A DNA stretch of 64,000 nt from CAVQFC01 sp963794305 (lineage in GTDB: Bacteria > Acidobacteriota > Vicinamibacteria > Vicinamibacterales > CAVVIG01): assembly GCA_963794305.1 (NCBI GenBank), contig CAWCDQ010000046.1, positions 54,280 to 118,279 on the forward strand, read 5' to 3'. The number at the start of each line of letters is the position of its first letter. Position 1 is the stretch's first letter. The notes under the pieces were generated by a model. That model made no database searches. It had not been told where the DNA came from and saw nothing but the letters and a program-made list of their open reading frames with translations. The translations under genes and the position numbers were made by a program. Of the stretch, positions 1 through 9,006 are shown in pieces.

Positions 1-131
1 AAAAAATCGCCCGCGCGGCCGGAACGCTGGGCCGCGCGGGCGTAGTAACCGAACTGGTTGTCGTAGAGCGCGAAATCCATGAACGCGGCCACCGTGAGGG
101 GACCGCGCTCCCGAATCAGATCGGCGATCAA
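1..131 (-). CDS. SAM-dependent methyltransferase, MidA/COG1565 type (partial)
   Basis: This is the N-terminal 43 or so codons of a gene that runs off the left edge. The start is taken as the TTG at 131-129, which overlaps the stop of the upstream htrA-like gene (TTGA). The residues GPLTVAAFMDFALYD followed by GYY and a later GDF match the opening of MidA/NDUFAF7-type (DUF185) methyltransferases, which methylate protein arginines in mitochondria and are of unknown substrate in bacteria. The SAM-binding part is outside the window. The start is uncertain because TTG was chosen from the overlap and conserved motif spacing. Confidence 0.6.
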   Translation of the reverse strand, partial: MIADLIRERGPLTVAAFMDFALYDNQFGYYARAAQRSGRAGDF

Positions 132-1723
132 TCTTTCTTGATCGGCACGAAGATTTCCTTCTCTCCGCGCCACACGCGCAGCTGCGCGAGGCGACCCGCC
201 TGGACCTTCTGCAATTCCCGCGCGGCCTCGACCGCGTTGGACACCGGCTTGCTGTTGACGGTGAGAATCACGTCGCCCGGCGCCAGCGCGCCCGCCGACG
301 GACCGTCCTGATCGACATCCGTCACGACGGCGCCCGTGCGTCCGGACGGCAGCCGAAGCCGGCGGGCGATCTGCGGCGTGACCGGCTCGAGCGTCAAGCC
401 GAAGCTCCCGGCGCCCTGTTCCTCGGGCGTGGGCTGATCGGTCTGCGGCGTGCGGCGACCCGCGCTCTGCTCCGCCTCGAGATCCAGCTCGTCGACGACG
501 ACGTTCAGCGTTTTCTCCGCCTTCTCGCGGAGCACTTTGACCTGCACGCTGGTTCCCGGCTTCGTCGCCACGACCATCTTCACGAGCTCGTCGTTGTTCC
601 CGACCGGACGCCCGTTGTACTGCACGATGACGTCGCCGGGCTCCATGCCGGCCTTGAGCGCCGCTCCGCCGGGTGTGACCTCCGCGACGATCGCGCCCAT
701 GCGCTTGGTCAGCCCGAACTCCTCGAAGCCTTCGCGTGGGACCGCCAGCACCGAGACGCCGATGCGTCCGCGCACGACCTTTCCGGTGTGCAGCTGCGGC
801 AGCAGCTCGCGCACGGTGTTGCTGGGCACGGCGAAACCGATCCCGATGTTTCCTTCGCTGCGCGCGTTGGTGATGATCGCCGTGTTCATCCCGATGACTT
901 CGCCCCGCACGTTCAGCAGCGGTCCGCCGGAGTTGCCCGGGTTGATCGCCGCGTCGGTCTGCAGCATGTCGTTCGAGCGGCCGTTGGTGACGCGGAACGC
1001 GCGCGACGTCGCGCTGATGACGCCGACGGTGACGGTGTGCTCGTAGCCGAACGGGTTGCCGATCGCCATCACCCAGTCGCCGGCTTCGACCTGCGAGGAA
1101 TCGCCGAACTTCGCTTCCGGCAGCGGGTGATTGGGCTTGTCGATCAGTTGAATCAGCGCGCTGTCGGTCAGCGGCGTCGCGGCCGATCACCTTCGCCTTG
1201 TAGCTGACGTCCGCCTCGTCGGCGTAGAGCGACACTTCAATCTTCGTCGCGTCCTCGACCACGTGGTTGTTGGTCAGGATGTAGCCGTCCTTGCTGATGA
1301 TGAACCCCGTGCCCGGCGGCTCTCGTCGTCTGCTCCTTCTGGCGCCGGCGTCCGTTGCCGCGGCCCTGCGGCGCCTGATCGTCCTGTTCGGCTCCGCCGC
1401 CGCCGCCCGGTCCGCCGAAGAACCGGTGGAAGAGATCGTCAGGCTGGCCGCCCGTCGCCGAAGAAATCGGACAGGTCCTGGGCCTTGGCCTTCATCTCCG
1501 TCCGGATGTTGACGACCATCGGTGTCTGCGCCTTCGCGATGTTGCGGAAGGTCGACGCATCGAGCGGGCCCGTCAGCGGCGCGCTGTTCATCGGCGGAAC
1601 GGCAATCGTCTGCGCCGAGGAGGCGGGCGTGAGATCGAACCGCGATGCGATCACCATCCCGACAAACAGCGACGCGACGACGAGGAGCACGGCGTAGAAA
1701 GCGGTGGTCTTGCGGGTTGACAT
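128..1723 (-). CDS. htrA: HtrA/Do-family periplasmic serine protease (frameshifted)
   Basis: Periplasmic chaperone-protease of the DegP/DegQ family. The ATG at 1723 follows GGAGG and begins an uncleaved or cleaved signal anchor (AVLLVVASLFVGMVIA). The catalytic His lies in TNNHVV (about 1260-1270) and the catalytic Ser in NPGNSGGP (about 930). Two PDZ domains follow, one containing LKAGMEPGDVIVQYNG and one near the C terminus, ending VPIKKD. A glycine-rich linker rich in Gly, Gln and Arg precedes the protease domain. The reading frame is interrupted at about 1450, 1325 and 1185, each time with conserved sequence resuming, so sequencing indels are more likely than a pseudogene. It overlaps the downstream methyltransferase by four bases. 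Confidence 0.85.
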
Positions 1724-1788
1724 CGTAACGAACCTCCGCGGGAGTTGAACCCGCCCTGCGAATCCACGAGGAGTCGCCTTACAGAGCC

Positions 1789-2995
1789 TTACAGAAGACT
1801 GAGTATCTCCGTCTGCAGCGGTCCGGTCACCGCCGCGTCGCGCGGCGCGACGACCATGTTGATTTCCGTCCGGACGCCGAAGTCGTCGAAGTAGACGCCG
1901 GGTTCGATCGTGAACCCGGTTCCGGCAAGGAGCCGGCGGTCGTCGTGGGTCTCGTAGTCGTCCATGTTCACGCCATCGCCGTGCACGGTTTCCCCAAGAC
2001 TGTGGCCGGTCCTGTGCAGGATGTTATCGGCGTAACCCGCGTCGCGCAGCACGGCGGAAGCGGCCCGATCGACCTCGAACCCGCGCACCTCGCGTCCCGC
2101 GCGAACCGCCGTCCTGCACGACGCGGATTCCGGCGTCGCGCGCCTCGCGAATCGCGCCGAACGCTCTGGCGAAACGCTCCGGCGCGCGGGCTCCACTGTA
2201 GCCAACCCACGTAATGTCCGCATAAACGGCGCCCGGCCGATCGAGCTTGCCCCAGAGATCGAGCAGCACGATCTCGTCCTTCCGGATCGTCCGGTGCGCC
2301 GCCGCCGTCGGGAGGTAGTGGGGATTGCCGGAGTTCTCGGCGGCCGACACGTTCGGATCGGCATCGCTGATCAGGCCTTCATCGCGGAACCAGCCGGCCA
2401 TCAACTGCTGGATGTCGTACTCGGTCGTGGGGACGCCGTCGCGCAGGCGGCGCGCCACCGCTTCGAAGGCGCGATCCTTGACGCGATACAGCGCGTCCGA
2501 TGCCTGACGATGCGTCGCGATCGCGCCGGCGTCCCAGACGGCGGAGAAACGCTGGATCAGATCGCCGGACGACACGACGTCGGCGCCCGCCTGCCGCACG
2601 AGCTCGACGGTTCCCGCGTCGATACGCGACACATACGGGATGGCGCAGCCGGGCGAGTATTCCATCGCCACGCGTCGAATGCCGGTGAGCAGGGTCCGCA
2701 GACCCGCCTCGAGCTGATCGCGGCCGGCGTACTGCTTCGTCGACCCGGGCAGATGCGACAGCGAGTTTCTTTCGATCTTGTGCACGAGGCCGCGAGGTTC
2801 GCCGGCGGCGGGAATCAGGTAGTACCAGCGTCGAGTGGCGAGGTGACCGCCCTGGCGGCCGACCGCGGTGACATCCGCGGCAATCGGGTTCAGTCCGCGA
2901 AAATCGTATAGCAGCCAGCCGTCGAGCCCGTCGGCCGTCAACGCCGCCTGGACCGCGCTGATATCGAGCCCTGCCGCCGCCTGCGAAGGAGACAT
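1789..2995 (-). CDS. M24-family metallopeptidase (Xaa-Pro aminopeptidase-like), frameshifted
   Basis: Cytoplasmic-type M24 aminopeptidase. The ATG at 2995 starts MSPSQAAAG; the longer upstream frame to 3190 has no family resemblance. An N-terminal creatinase-like domain (DGWLLYDFRGLNP) is followed by the pita-bread catalytic domain with the expected five metal ligands: Asp in VLLDLWGKLD, Asp in YADITWVGY, His in HRTGHSLGE, Glu in TIEPGVYF and Glu in VRTEINMV. The frame changes once near 2110 between IRVVQDGG and AGREVRGFEVD. The protein would be about 400 residues, normal for the family. It sits between htrA (same strand) and a divergent VWFA gene, with no evident functional link. Confidence 0.82.
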
Positions 2996-3096
2996 CCTGC
3001 CCAGTATAGCCGCCTTCGCGCGATGCGCCTTCGGATCGCGCTTCGGCGTGCCCGCCAGAGCTCGGGATACGGGTCGAGCGGAGCCGGGCCGGGACG

Positions 3097-3102
3097 TATA
3101 AT
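3097..3102 (+). promoter_or_regulatory. Candidate -10 element upstream of the VWFA-related gene
   Basis: A perfect TATAAT lies 86 bases before the ATG at 3189, in the divergent space between the M24 peptidase start and the VWFA gene. No convincing TTGACA-like -35 is visible at 16-18 bases. The same TATAATCGG context occurs before the gene at 52901, which supports a real promoter type in this genome. Confidence 0.4.
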
Positions 3103-3188
3103 CGGTGCACGCCTGTTTGCCTGCGCGTGTCCGGCTCGCCTTGCTCATGTGCGAGATCGGGACTCGACGCAAATCGAGAGAAGTAACC

Positions 3189-5316
3189 ATGAATGCACGT
3201 CTTCGACTGATGGGGCTGCTCGTGCTGATGACGGGCGTCGCATTGACCGCCGGCCAGGCCCCCGCGCCATCGGCGCAGCAACAACAGCCGGCGCAGCCTC
3301 CGGCTCAACAGCCGCCGACCTTCAAGGTTCGCGTCGACTTCGTCGAAGTGGACGCGGTCGTGACCGACCGCGAAGGGCGGCTGGTCCGCGACCTGAAGAA
3401 GGAAGACTTTCAGGTGCTCGAGGACGGCAAGTCACAGACGATCACCAACTTCACGCACGTGGACATTCCGGTCGACAAGGAGAATCGCCCCTTGTTTGCC
3501 GCGTCGCCGATCGAGCCGGACGTGAAGACGAACGAGAAGCCGTTCGACGGCCGCGTCTACGTGATGGTCGTCGACGATCTGCACACGCGCTTCGGACGGA
3601 CGGTGCGCGTGAAAACGGCGGCGAAGCAGTTCATCGAGCGGCGGCTCGGCGCCAACGATCTGATGGCGGTCGTGCACACCGCCGGCTCCACCGACTCCAA
3701 CCAGGAATTCACGAGCAACAAGCGGCTGCTGCTGGCCGCGGTCGACAAGACGCACGGACGCAAGCTCGACTCGGCGACCGCCAACAAGACCAACGAGTAC
3801 AACAACACCCGCGGCATCCGTCAGCAGGGCGACCCGCTGAACGATCCCGACGACATGGAGCGCGGGTTCAACGCGCGCACGACGCTCGAGACGCTTCGCA
3901 GCGTCGCCGAGTGGTTCGGGTCGGTGCGCGGGCGGCGGAAGGCGATCCTCTTCGTCAGCGAGGGGATCGACTACGACATCTACGACATCATCGCGCAGAG
4001 CGGCTCGAACCATCAGAGCGCGTCCACGGTCATGGACGCGACGCGCGAGGCGATTGGCGCCGCGACCCGCTCGAACGTGGCGATCTACGGGATCGATCCG
4101 CGCGGGCTCACCGACCTGGGCGACGAGTCGATCGAGATCGGCTCGTTCCCCGACGATACGTCGCTCGGCGTCGGCCAGGGCTCGCTGCAGAACGAGCTGC
4201 GCCTCTCCCAGGACAGCCTGCGCACACTGTCGGAAGAAACCGGCGGCTTCGCCGTCGTCAACCGGAACGATTTCTCGACCGCCTTCCAGCGCATCGTCGA
4301 GGACAACAGCTCGTACTACGTGCTCGCGTACTACCCGCCCGATCCGCGACCGGGACGGATCCACAAGATCGACGTTCGCCTGACGCGGCCCGGCCTGACC
4401 GTCCGCGCGCGCAAGGCGTACCTCACACCGAAGAAGGTCGATCCACCCAAGACGACGAGCAACAGTCCGTCGACGCCTGAATTGAGGGAGGCGCTCGACA
4501 GCCCGCTCCCGGTCAGCGGCTTGACGATGCACGTGTTCGCCGCGCCGTTCAAAGGCACCCCGCCGAATGCCTCGGTGCTGTTCGGCGTCGAGCTGCGCGG
4601 CCGCGACATGAAGGTCGATCCGAATTCGAAGATCCTGCTCTCCTACATCGCCATCGACGCCAACGGCAAGGTGCGGGGAGGAAACACCGATTCGCTGACG
4701 CTGACGAACCTGAAGCCGGAATCGAAGGCGCGCATCGAGCAGAGCGGCCTCAGGATGCTCAACCGCATGGATCTGCCGGCGGGCAAGTACCAGCTGCGGA
4801 TCGCGGCCCACGACTCGGCCGGCGGGAACGTCGGTTCGGTGCAGTACCGACCTCGAGGTGCCGGATTACGCCAAGGCGCCGTTCAGCATGAGCGGGCTGG
4901 TGCTGACGTCTGGATCCGGCGCGGTGTTTCCGACCGTCAAAGCCGACGAGCAGCTCAAGCCGATGTTGCCGGGCCCGCCGATTGCGTTGCGTTCGTTTCC
5001 CCAGAACGACGAGATCGCGCTGTTCACCGAGGTGTACGACAGCGCCGGCTCGACACCGCACAAGGTGGACATTGTCACGACCGTGACCACCGACGAGGGG
5101 AAAGTCCTGTTCAAGACCGACGAGATGCGCGACTCCTCGGATCTGGGCGGGAAGCGCGGAGGATACGGATACACGACGCGCGTGCCGATGAAGGACCTGG
5201 CGCTCGGAAGCTACGTGCTGAAAGTCGAGGCGCGTTCGCGCGTGAAGGACACGCCGCCGGTGGCGCGCGAGCTGCAGTTCACCGTCGAGGCGCCGCGGCA
5301 GGCGCCAGCCCGATGA
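3189..5316 (+). CDS. VWFA-related acidobacterial-domain exported protein (frameshifted)
   Basis: Exported protein of the VWFA-related Acidobacterial domain family, function unknown. The ATG at 3189 gives a signal peptide (RLMGLLVLMTGVALTAGQA) and a Pro/Gln-rich linker. The conserved N-terminal beta module follows (VRVDFVEVDAVVTDREGRL, EDFQVLEDGK), then a VWA fold starting VYVMVVDDLHTRFG with LFVSEGIDYD and the family signature YYVLAYYPPDPRPGRIHKI. The C-terminal half (about 4480-5316) is beta-rich and unassigned. The frame shifts once near 4850 (SVQYR to LEVPDYAKAP). The MIDAS is atypical (VVDDLHT instead of DxSxS), so metal binding is doubtful. The stop overlaps the start of the PrcB-like gene (ATGA), implying translational coupling. 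Confidence 0.85.
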
Positions 5317-5767
5317 TCGCCGTGCTCCTCGCGGCGGCGCTGATGCTCGCGCAGACGCCCGCCGAGAGGAAAATGGCGCTCGACGCCATGTTGCTGGAGG
5401 GGCCGGCCACGAGAACCATCGAGAAGGGCGACCAGAGCAACATCGACGAGGCGAAGAAGGTCCTGGTGCGGACCGACGCCGAGTGGGCCGCGCTGTGGCA
5501 GCAGCACGCGCCGAACCGGCCGCGCCCGGCGATCGATTTCGGGAAGGAAATGGTGATCGGCCTGTTCATGGGCAGCAGGCCGAACGCCGGCTTCAGCACC
5601 GCCGTCGTCAGCGCGACGGCGGGGAACGACGTGCTGATCGTGCGCTATTCGGAAACATTCCCCGCTCCGGGACGCGTCGCCGCGCAGGTCCTGACGTTTC
5701 CCTATCACCTCGTCGCGATCCCGAAGGCGACGGTGAAAGACGTGAAGTTCGAGAAGGTCCTCAATAG
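5313..5767 (+). CDS. PrcB_C-domain (protease-complex-subunit-like) exported protein
   Basis: Small exported protein starting at the ATGA overlap with the VWFA gene. A signal peptide (MIAVLLAAALMLAQTP) is followed by a domain matching PrcB_C: WAALWQQHAPNRPRPAIDF, MVIGLFMGSRPNAGF, then a closing YHLVAIPK strand. In Treponema, PrcB belongs to a surface protease complex; the same role here is only inferred. The natural stop appears to be the TAG at 5765-5767, one frame over. In the literal frame the ORF runs on through the terminator hairpin and into the convergent gene until about 5939, which is best explained by a one-base indel near the 3' end. Confidence 0.7.
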
Positions 5768-5770
5768 AAA

Positions 5771-5795
5771 GGCGCGCCTCCAACGGAGGCGCGCC
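5771..5795. terminator. Strong bidirectional hairpin between convergent genes
   Basis: A perfect 11-bp inverted repeat, GGCGCGCCTCC and GGAGGCGCGCC, with a 3-base AAC loop. It lies just after the PrcB-like stop and just before the stop of the minus-strand FxLYD-like gene. The plus-strand side is followed by a T/C-rich tract. It probably terminates both genes. Confidence 0.75.
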
Positions 5796-5806
5796 CTTCG
5801 TACTTT

Positions 5807-5830
5807 CTTACTTCTTACTTCTTACTTCTT
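5807..5830. repeat. Heptanucleotide tandem repeat (CTTACTT)n
   Basis: Three perfect CTTACTT units at 5807-5827 plus a degenerate fourth. The second unit boundary supplies the TAA stop (5822-5824) of the minus-strand gene. It is one of several unrelated heptamer arrays placed at gene ends in this window. Confidence 0.8.
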
Positions 5831-6316
5831 CTTGGTGGCGGCCGCGGCCGGCTTTGCGGCAGCGTCCTTGTCGCCGGCGGCGGTGAGCTTCGGCACGGGG
5901 TGCGGCTTGACCGCTCCGTTGGCGTGCGAGAAGTTGTAGTTGTTCGCCTTCATCTTCGCGTTGTACGGCGTCTCGATCTTGATCGTGCCCACCTCGCCCG
6001 GCTCCAGGCGGTTGATGACGCCCTTGCCGCCGGTCACCAGGCCACCGCCCGCGTCGTACCAGGTCTCGTCGACCGTCAACCGCAGGATCGGCCCCGGGGC
6101 GTTGTTCTTCACCATGATGGTCGTCGTGACCATGCCCTTGTCGTTCTTCGACACGGGCTTGGTAAAGTCGACCTCCGCCGTGCCTTTGAAGGGCGGGGTG
6201 AACTTCTTGCCAGCGAGCACCGAGGTCATCGGCGGGGCGGCGGGCGTCTGAGCGTGAGCGGCGACGAAGCTAGCGCTCACAAGCGTCGCGGCAACGATAA
6301 GGCGCGCGCGAGTCAT
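5822..6316 (-). CDS. Small exported FxLYD-like protein of unknown function
   Basis: 164 residues, intact. The ATG at 6316 has GGGAGGA 6 bases upstream and a clear signal peptide (LIVAATLVSASFVAAHA). The mature part has one compact beta domain (KGTAEVDFTKP, TIMVKNNAPGPILRLTV, WYDAGGGLVTGG, LEPGEVGTI), the pattern of FxLYD-type domains that bind or decorate the cell surface. It ends in an Ala/Lys-rich tail (DAAAKPAAAATKKK) of low complexity. No enzymatic motif is seen. It is convergent with the PrcB-like gene across a shared terminator. Confidence 0.7.
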   Translation of the reverse strand: MTRARLIVAATLVSASFVAAHAQTPAAPPMTSVLAGKKFTPPFKGTAEVDFTKPVSKNDKGMVTTTIMVKNNAPGPILRLTVDETWYDAGGGLVTGGKGVINRLEPGEVGTIKIETPYNAKMKANNYNFSHANGAVKPHPVPKLTAAGDKDAAAKPAAAATKKK

Positions 6317-6364
6317 AGATTCCTCCCGGAAGTGGACAATCAGAAACAGGACAAAAACGGCGGA

Positions 6365-6370
6365 ATTATA
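6365..6370 (-). promoter_or_regulatory. Candidate -10 element (TATAAT) for the FxLYD-like gene
   Basis: The minus strand reads TATAAT ending 48 bases before the ATG at 6316, in an A/T-rich patch of an otherwise GC-rich region. No good -35 is visible. It overlaps the last codons of the upstream minus-strand gene. Confidence 0.4.
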
Positions 6371-6829
6371 TTACATCTCCCCGTTCCAGTCTTCGGGCTC
6401 GGGCGCGACCGAGCGGAAGATCTCCATGTGCCATTTGCCGCCGCCCCAGGGCTCGATGACTTCGGCGGCGATCACGTCGACCAGGATCTCCGAGAACAGG
6501 CGCCCTTCGGGATCGCCTTCGAGGTGGTAGGCCGGCTCGTCCCAGCCAAACGTCGGGTAGAGCATCAGCGTCAGAAACAGGTCGTAGCCATCGTCGACGA
6601 CGATGAGCTGGCCGCAGGGCCGCTTCTGGGTCGAGTGGTAAATCAGGTATTTTTCCGCGCTCTGCGCGCGGATGTAGCGTTTGATCGCAAACTCGCGCGC
6701 GACGATTTCTTCGACGGCGATTTTCTTGTCCCAGCAGTCGCGGCAGTACTTCTCCTCGCCGCGAGGCTCCGAGACCTCTTTGGCGCCGCAGAGTGCGCAG
6801 CGCGACTTGGCAACCGACTTGCGAGGCAT
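6371..6829 (-). CDS. Hypothetical zinc-ribbon protein
   Basis: 152 residues starting at the ATG at 6829 (MPRKSVAKS); a TTG two codons earlier is possible. The N terminus has two cysteine pairs, CALC and CRDC, spaced like a small zinc ribbon. The remainder (YLIYHSTQKRPCGQLIVVDD, LTLMLYPTFGWDEPAYHLEG) is soluble alpha/beta without a family I recognise. No signal peptide, so it is cytoplasmic. It stands alone between the FxLYD-like gene and alpha-glucan phosphorylase, all on the minus strand. Confidence 0.65.
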   Translation of the reverse strand: MPRKSVAKSRCALCGAKEVSEPRGEEKYCRDCWDKKIAVEEIVAREFAIKRYIRAQSAEKYLIYHSTQKRPCGQLIVVDDGYDLFLTLMLYPTFGWDEPAYHLEGDPEGRLFSEILVDVIAAEVIEPWGGGKWHMEIFRSVAPEPEDWNGEM

Positions 6830-6840
6830 TCCCAATTGTA

Positions 6841-6868
6841 GTTCAGAGTTCAGACTTCAGATTTCAGA
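6841..6868. repeat. Heptanucleotide tandem repeat (NTTCAGA)4
   Basis: Four exact 7-base units (GTTCAGA twice, CTTCAGA, TTTCAGA). The stop codon of the phosphorylase gene (TGA at 6852-6850) lies inside the array, and its last residues NLKSEV are encoded by repeat units. Confidence 0.85.
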
Positions 6869-9006
6869 TTGACGCTTTTCTCCAGAGCGGGCGCATACAT
6901 GCGCCGCGCGTATTCCTTGACCATGCGCCGGGCAGAGAATTGCGGCGTCACCGTGCGGATGGACTCCTTCACCGTGGCGATCCAGCGGTGCGGCACATCC
7001 GAGCGATCGCGGTCGTAGAAAGCCGGCACGACTTCTTCCTCGAGCAGGCGATACAGCGCGTCCGCATCCGCGGCGTCGACGGCGTCCAGGTTGTCCGCCG
7101 GCACGCGGCCGTCGATCACCCAGCCGTTGGCGCCGGTGAAGCCTTCGGCCCACCACCCGTCGCCGATGCTCAGGTGCGGCACGCCGTTCATGGCCGCCTT
7201 CATGCCGCTGGTGCCGCTCGCCTCGAGCGGTTTGCGCGGGTTGTTCAGCCACACATCGCAGCCCTGCACCAGGAAATGCGCGACGTGCAGATCGTAGTCG
7301 TCGACAAACGCGATGCGGCCGCCGAACTGCGGATCGAGCGCGCGCTTGTAGACGTGCTGGAGGTTGTGCTTGCCGATGTCGTCGGCCGGATGCGCCTTGC
7401 CGGCGAAGATGATCTGCACCGGCCGTCCCGGAGCGTTGAGGATGCGCGACAGCCGCTCCGGGTCGCGGAAGACGAGCTCCGAGCGCTTGTAGCCGGCGAA
7501 GCGGCGCGCGAAGCCGAGCGTGAGCGCTTCCGGCTCCAGCAGTGTGCCTGCCGCCACGACACGCGTGGGCCCGACGTGCTCTTCGACCCACCGCTGCCGC
7601 GCCCGTTCGCGGATGAACGCGAACAGATAACGGCGAAGGCCCTGGCGAACCGTCCACAGTTCCTCATCCGGAATGGCGAGCACGCCCTCCCACATGGCCG
7701 GGTCGTCGTGCCGCTCGATCCAGTCCGCGCCGAGGTGCTTCGTGAACAGGTTGGCCAGGTCGGGGGCGATCCAGGTCGGCACGTGCACGCCGTTGGTGAC
7801 CGACGACACCGGACGCTCCGCCTCGTCGGTGCCGGGCCACATCGGCGCGAACATCGCGCGCGTGACGGTGCCGTGCAGCTGGCTGACCGCGTTGGTCGAG
7901 CCGGCGGATCGAATCGCCAGCGCCGTCATGTTGAACTGCTCGCCGTTGCCGTTGTCGTACGATCCGAGCGCGAGAAACCGATCACGATTGGCGCCGAGCG
8001 TTCCCCAGCAGCTGGCGAGATGCTTTTCGACCATGCTGAACGGAAACGCGTCGTGCCCGGCCGGCACCGGGGTGTGCGTGGTGAACACCGTCGTGTTTCG
8101 GATTTCGGCGAGCGCATCGTCGAACGACGCGCCGTGCTCGATGAGATCGCGGATGCGCTGGAGCACCACGAAGCCGGCATGGCCTTCGTTCAGGTGGAAC
8201 CCGCCCGGGTTCAGACCGAGCGCCTTCAGGGCGCGGACGCCGCCGATGCCGAGGATGATCTCCTGCTGGATGCGAGTTTCGCGATCGCCACCATACAGGC
8301 GGGCGGTCAGCTCACGGTCCCACGGCGCATTCTCTTCGAGGCTCGTGTCGAGCAGATACAGCGTCACACGTCCGAGCCGGACGCGCCAGACCGCGACGAG
8401 CACCGATCGATCGCCGAGCGGTACCGCCGTGATGCACGGCTTGCCGTCGGCCCCCAACGCCTGCTCAATCGGCGCATCGGCCCACGTCAACCGCTCGTAG
8501 CTCTCCTCCTGCCAGCCTTCGGCGGAGACATGCTGGTGGAAGTAGCCCTGCGGATACATGAAACCGACGCCGATGAGCGGCACGCCGAGGTCGCTGGCCT
8601 CCTTGCAGTGATCGCCGGCCAGCACGCCAAGGCCGCCGGCGTAAATCGGCAGCGACTGGTGCAGCGCGAACTCCGCGGAGAAGTAGGCGATCGGCTGGCT
8701 GCCGATGTGCGGCATGGTGTTCGCCCACCACGTGTTGTGCGCGGCCCTCGCGGCGTCGAGCGACGCCATGGCGCGGTCGTACACCTCGAGAAACGCGGCG
8801 TCGGCCATCGCGGCGTCGAGCTTGTCGCGCGAGATCATCCGAACCATCTTCAGCGGGTTGTGGGCGGTGGCGCGCCACAATCCGTAGTCGAGACGGCGGA
8901 ACACGGAGCGCGCGTCGGGATGCCAGCTCCACCAGAGATCCGTGGCGAGCTCTTCGAGGCGGCCGATACGCGGTGGAAGGGAAACCGGGATGCTGTCTGG
9001 GCTCAT
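6850..9006 (-). CDS. glgP: Alpha-glucan (glycogen/maltodextrin) phosphorylase
   Basis: 718 residues, intact. It releases glucose 1-phosphate from alpha-1,4-glucans in the cytoplasm. This is the shorter GT35 subfamily (TIGR02094 type) that begins with a DUF3417 segment (LATDLWWSWHPDARSVFRRL). The PLP-binding lysine lies in EASGTSGMKAAMNG (about residue 600) and the phosphate/substrate region in GFARRFAGYKRSELV; YAGGLGVLAGDH and HLNEGHAGFV are family hallmarks. The start is the ATG at 9006, which overlaps the stop of the upstream dehydratase (ATGA). The apparent 1055-residue fusion of the two in one frame is caused by a frameshift in the dehydratase. The 3' end has been reshaped by a heptamer repeat. 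Confidence 0.93.
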   Translation of the reverse strand: MSPDSIPVSLPPRIGRLEELATDLWWSWHPDARSVFRRLDYGLWRATAHNPLKMVRMISRDKLDAAMADAAFLEVYDRAMASLDAARAAHNTWWANTMPHIGSQPIAYFSAEFALHQSLPIYAGGLGVLAGDHCKEASDLGVPLIGVGFMYPQGYFHQHVSAEGWQEESYERLTWADAPIEQALGADGKPCITAVPLGDRSVLVAVWRVRLGRVTLYLLDTSLEENAPWDRELTARLYGGDRETRIQQEIILGIGGVRALKALGLNPGGFHLNEGHAGFVVLQRIRDLIEHGASFDDALAEIRNTTVFTTHTPVPAGHDAFPFSMVEKHLASCWGTLGANRDRFLALGSYDNGNGEQFNMTALAIRSAGSTNAVSQLHGTVTRAMFAPMWPGTDEAERPVSSVTNGVHVPTWIAPDLANLFTKHLGADWIERHDDPAMWEGVLAIPDEELWTVRQGLRRYLFAFIRERARQRWVEEHVGPTRVVAAGTLLEPEALTLGFARRFAGYKRSELVFRDPERLSRILNAPGRPVQIIFAGKAHPADDIGKHNLQHVYKRALDPQFGGRIAFVDDYDLHVAHFLVQGCDVWLNNPRKPLEASGTSGMKAAMNGVPHLSIGDGWWAEGFTGANGWVIDGRVPADNLDAVDAADADALYRLLEEEVVPAFYDRDRSDVPHRWIATVKESIRTVTPQFSARRMVKEYARRMYAPALEKSVNLKSEV

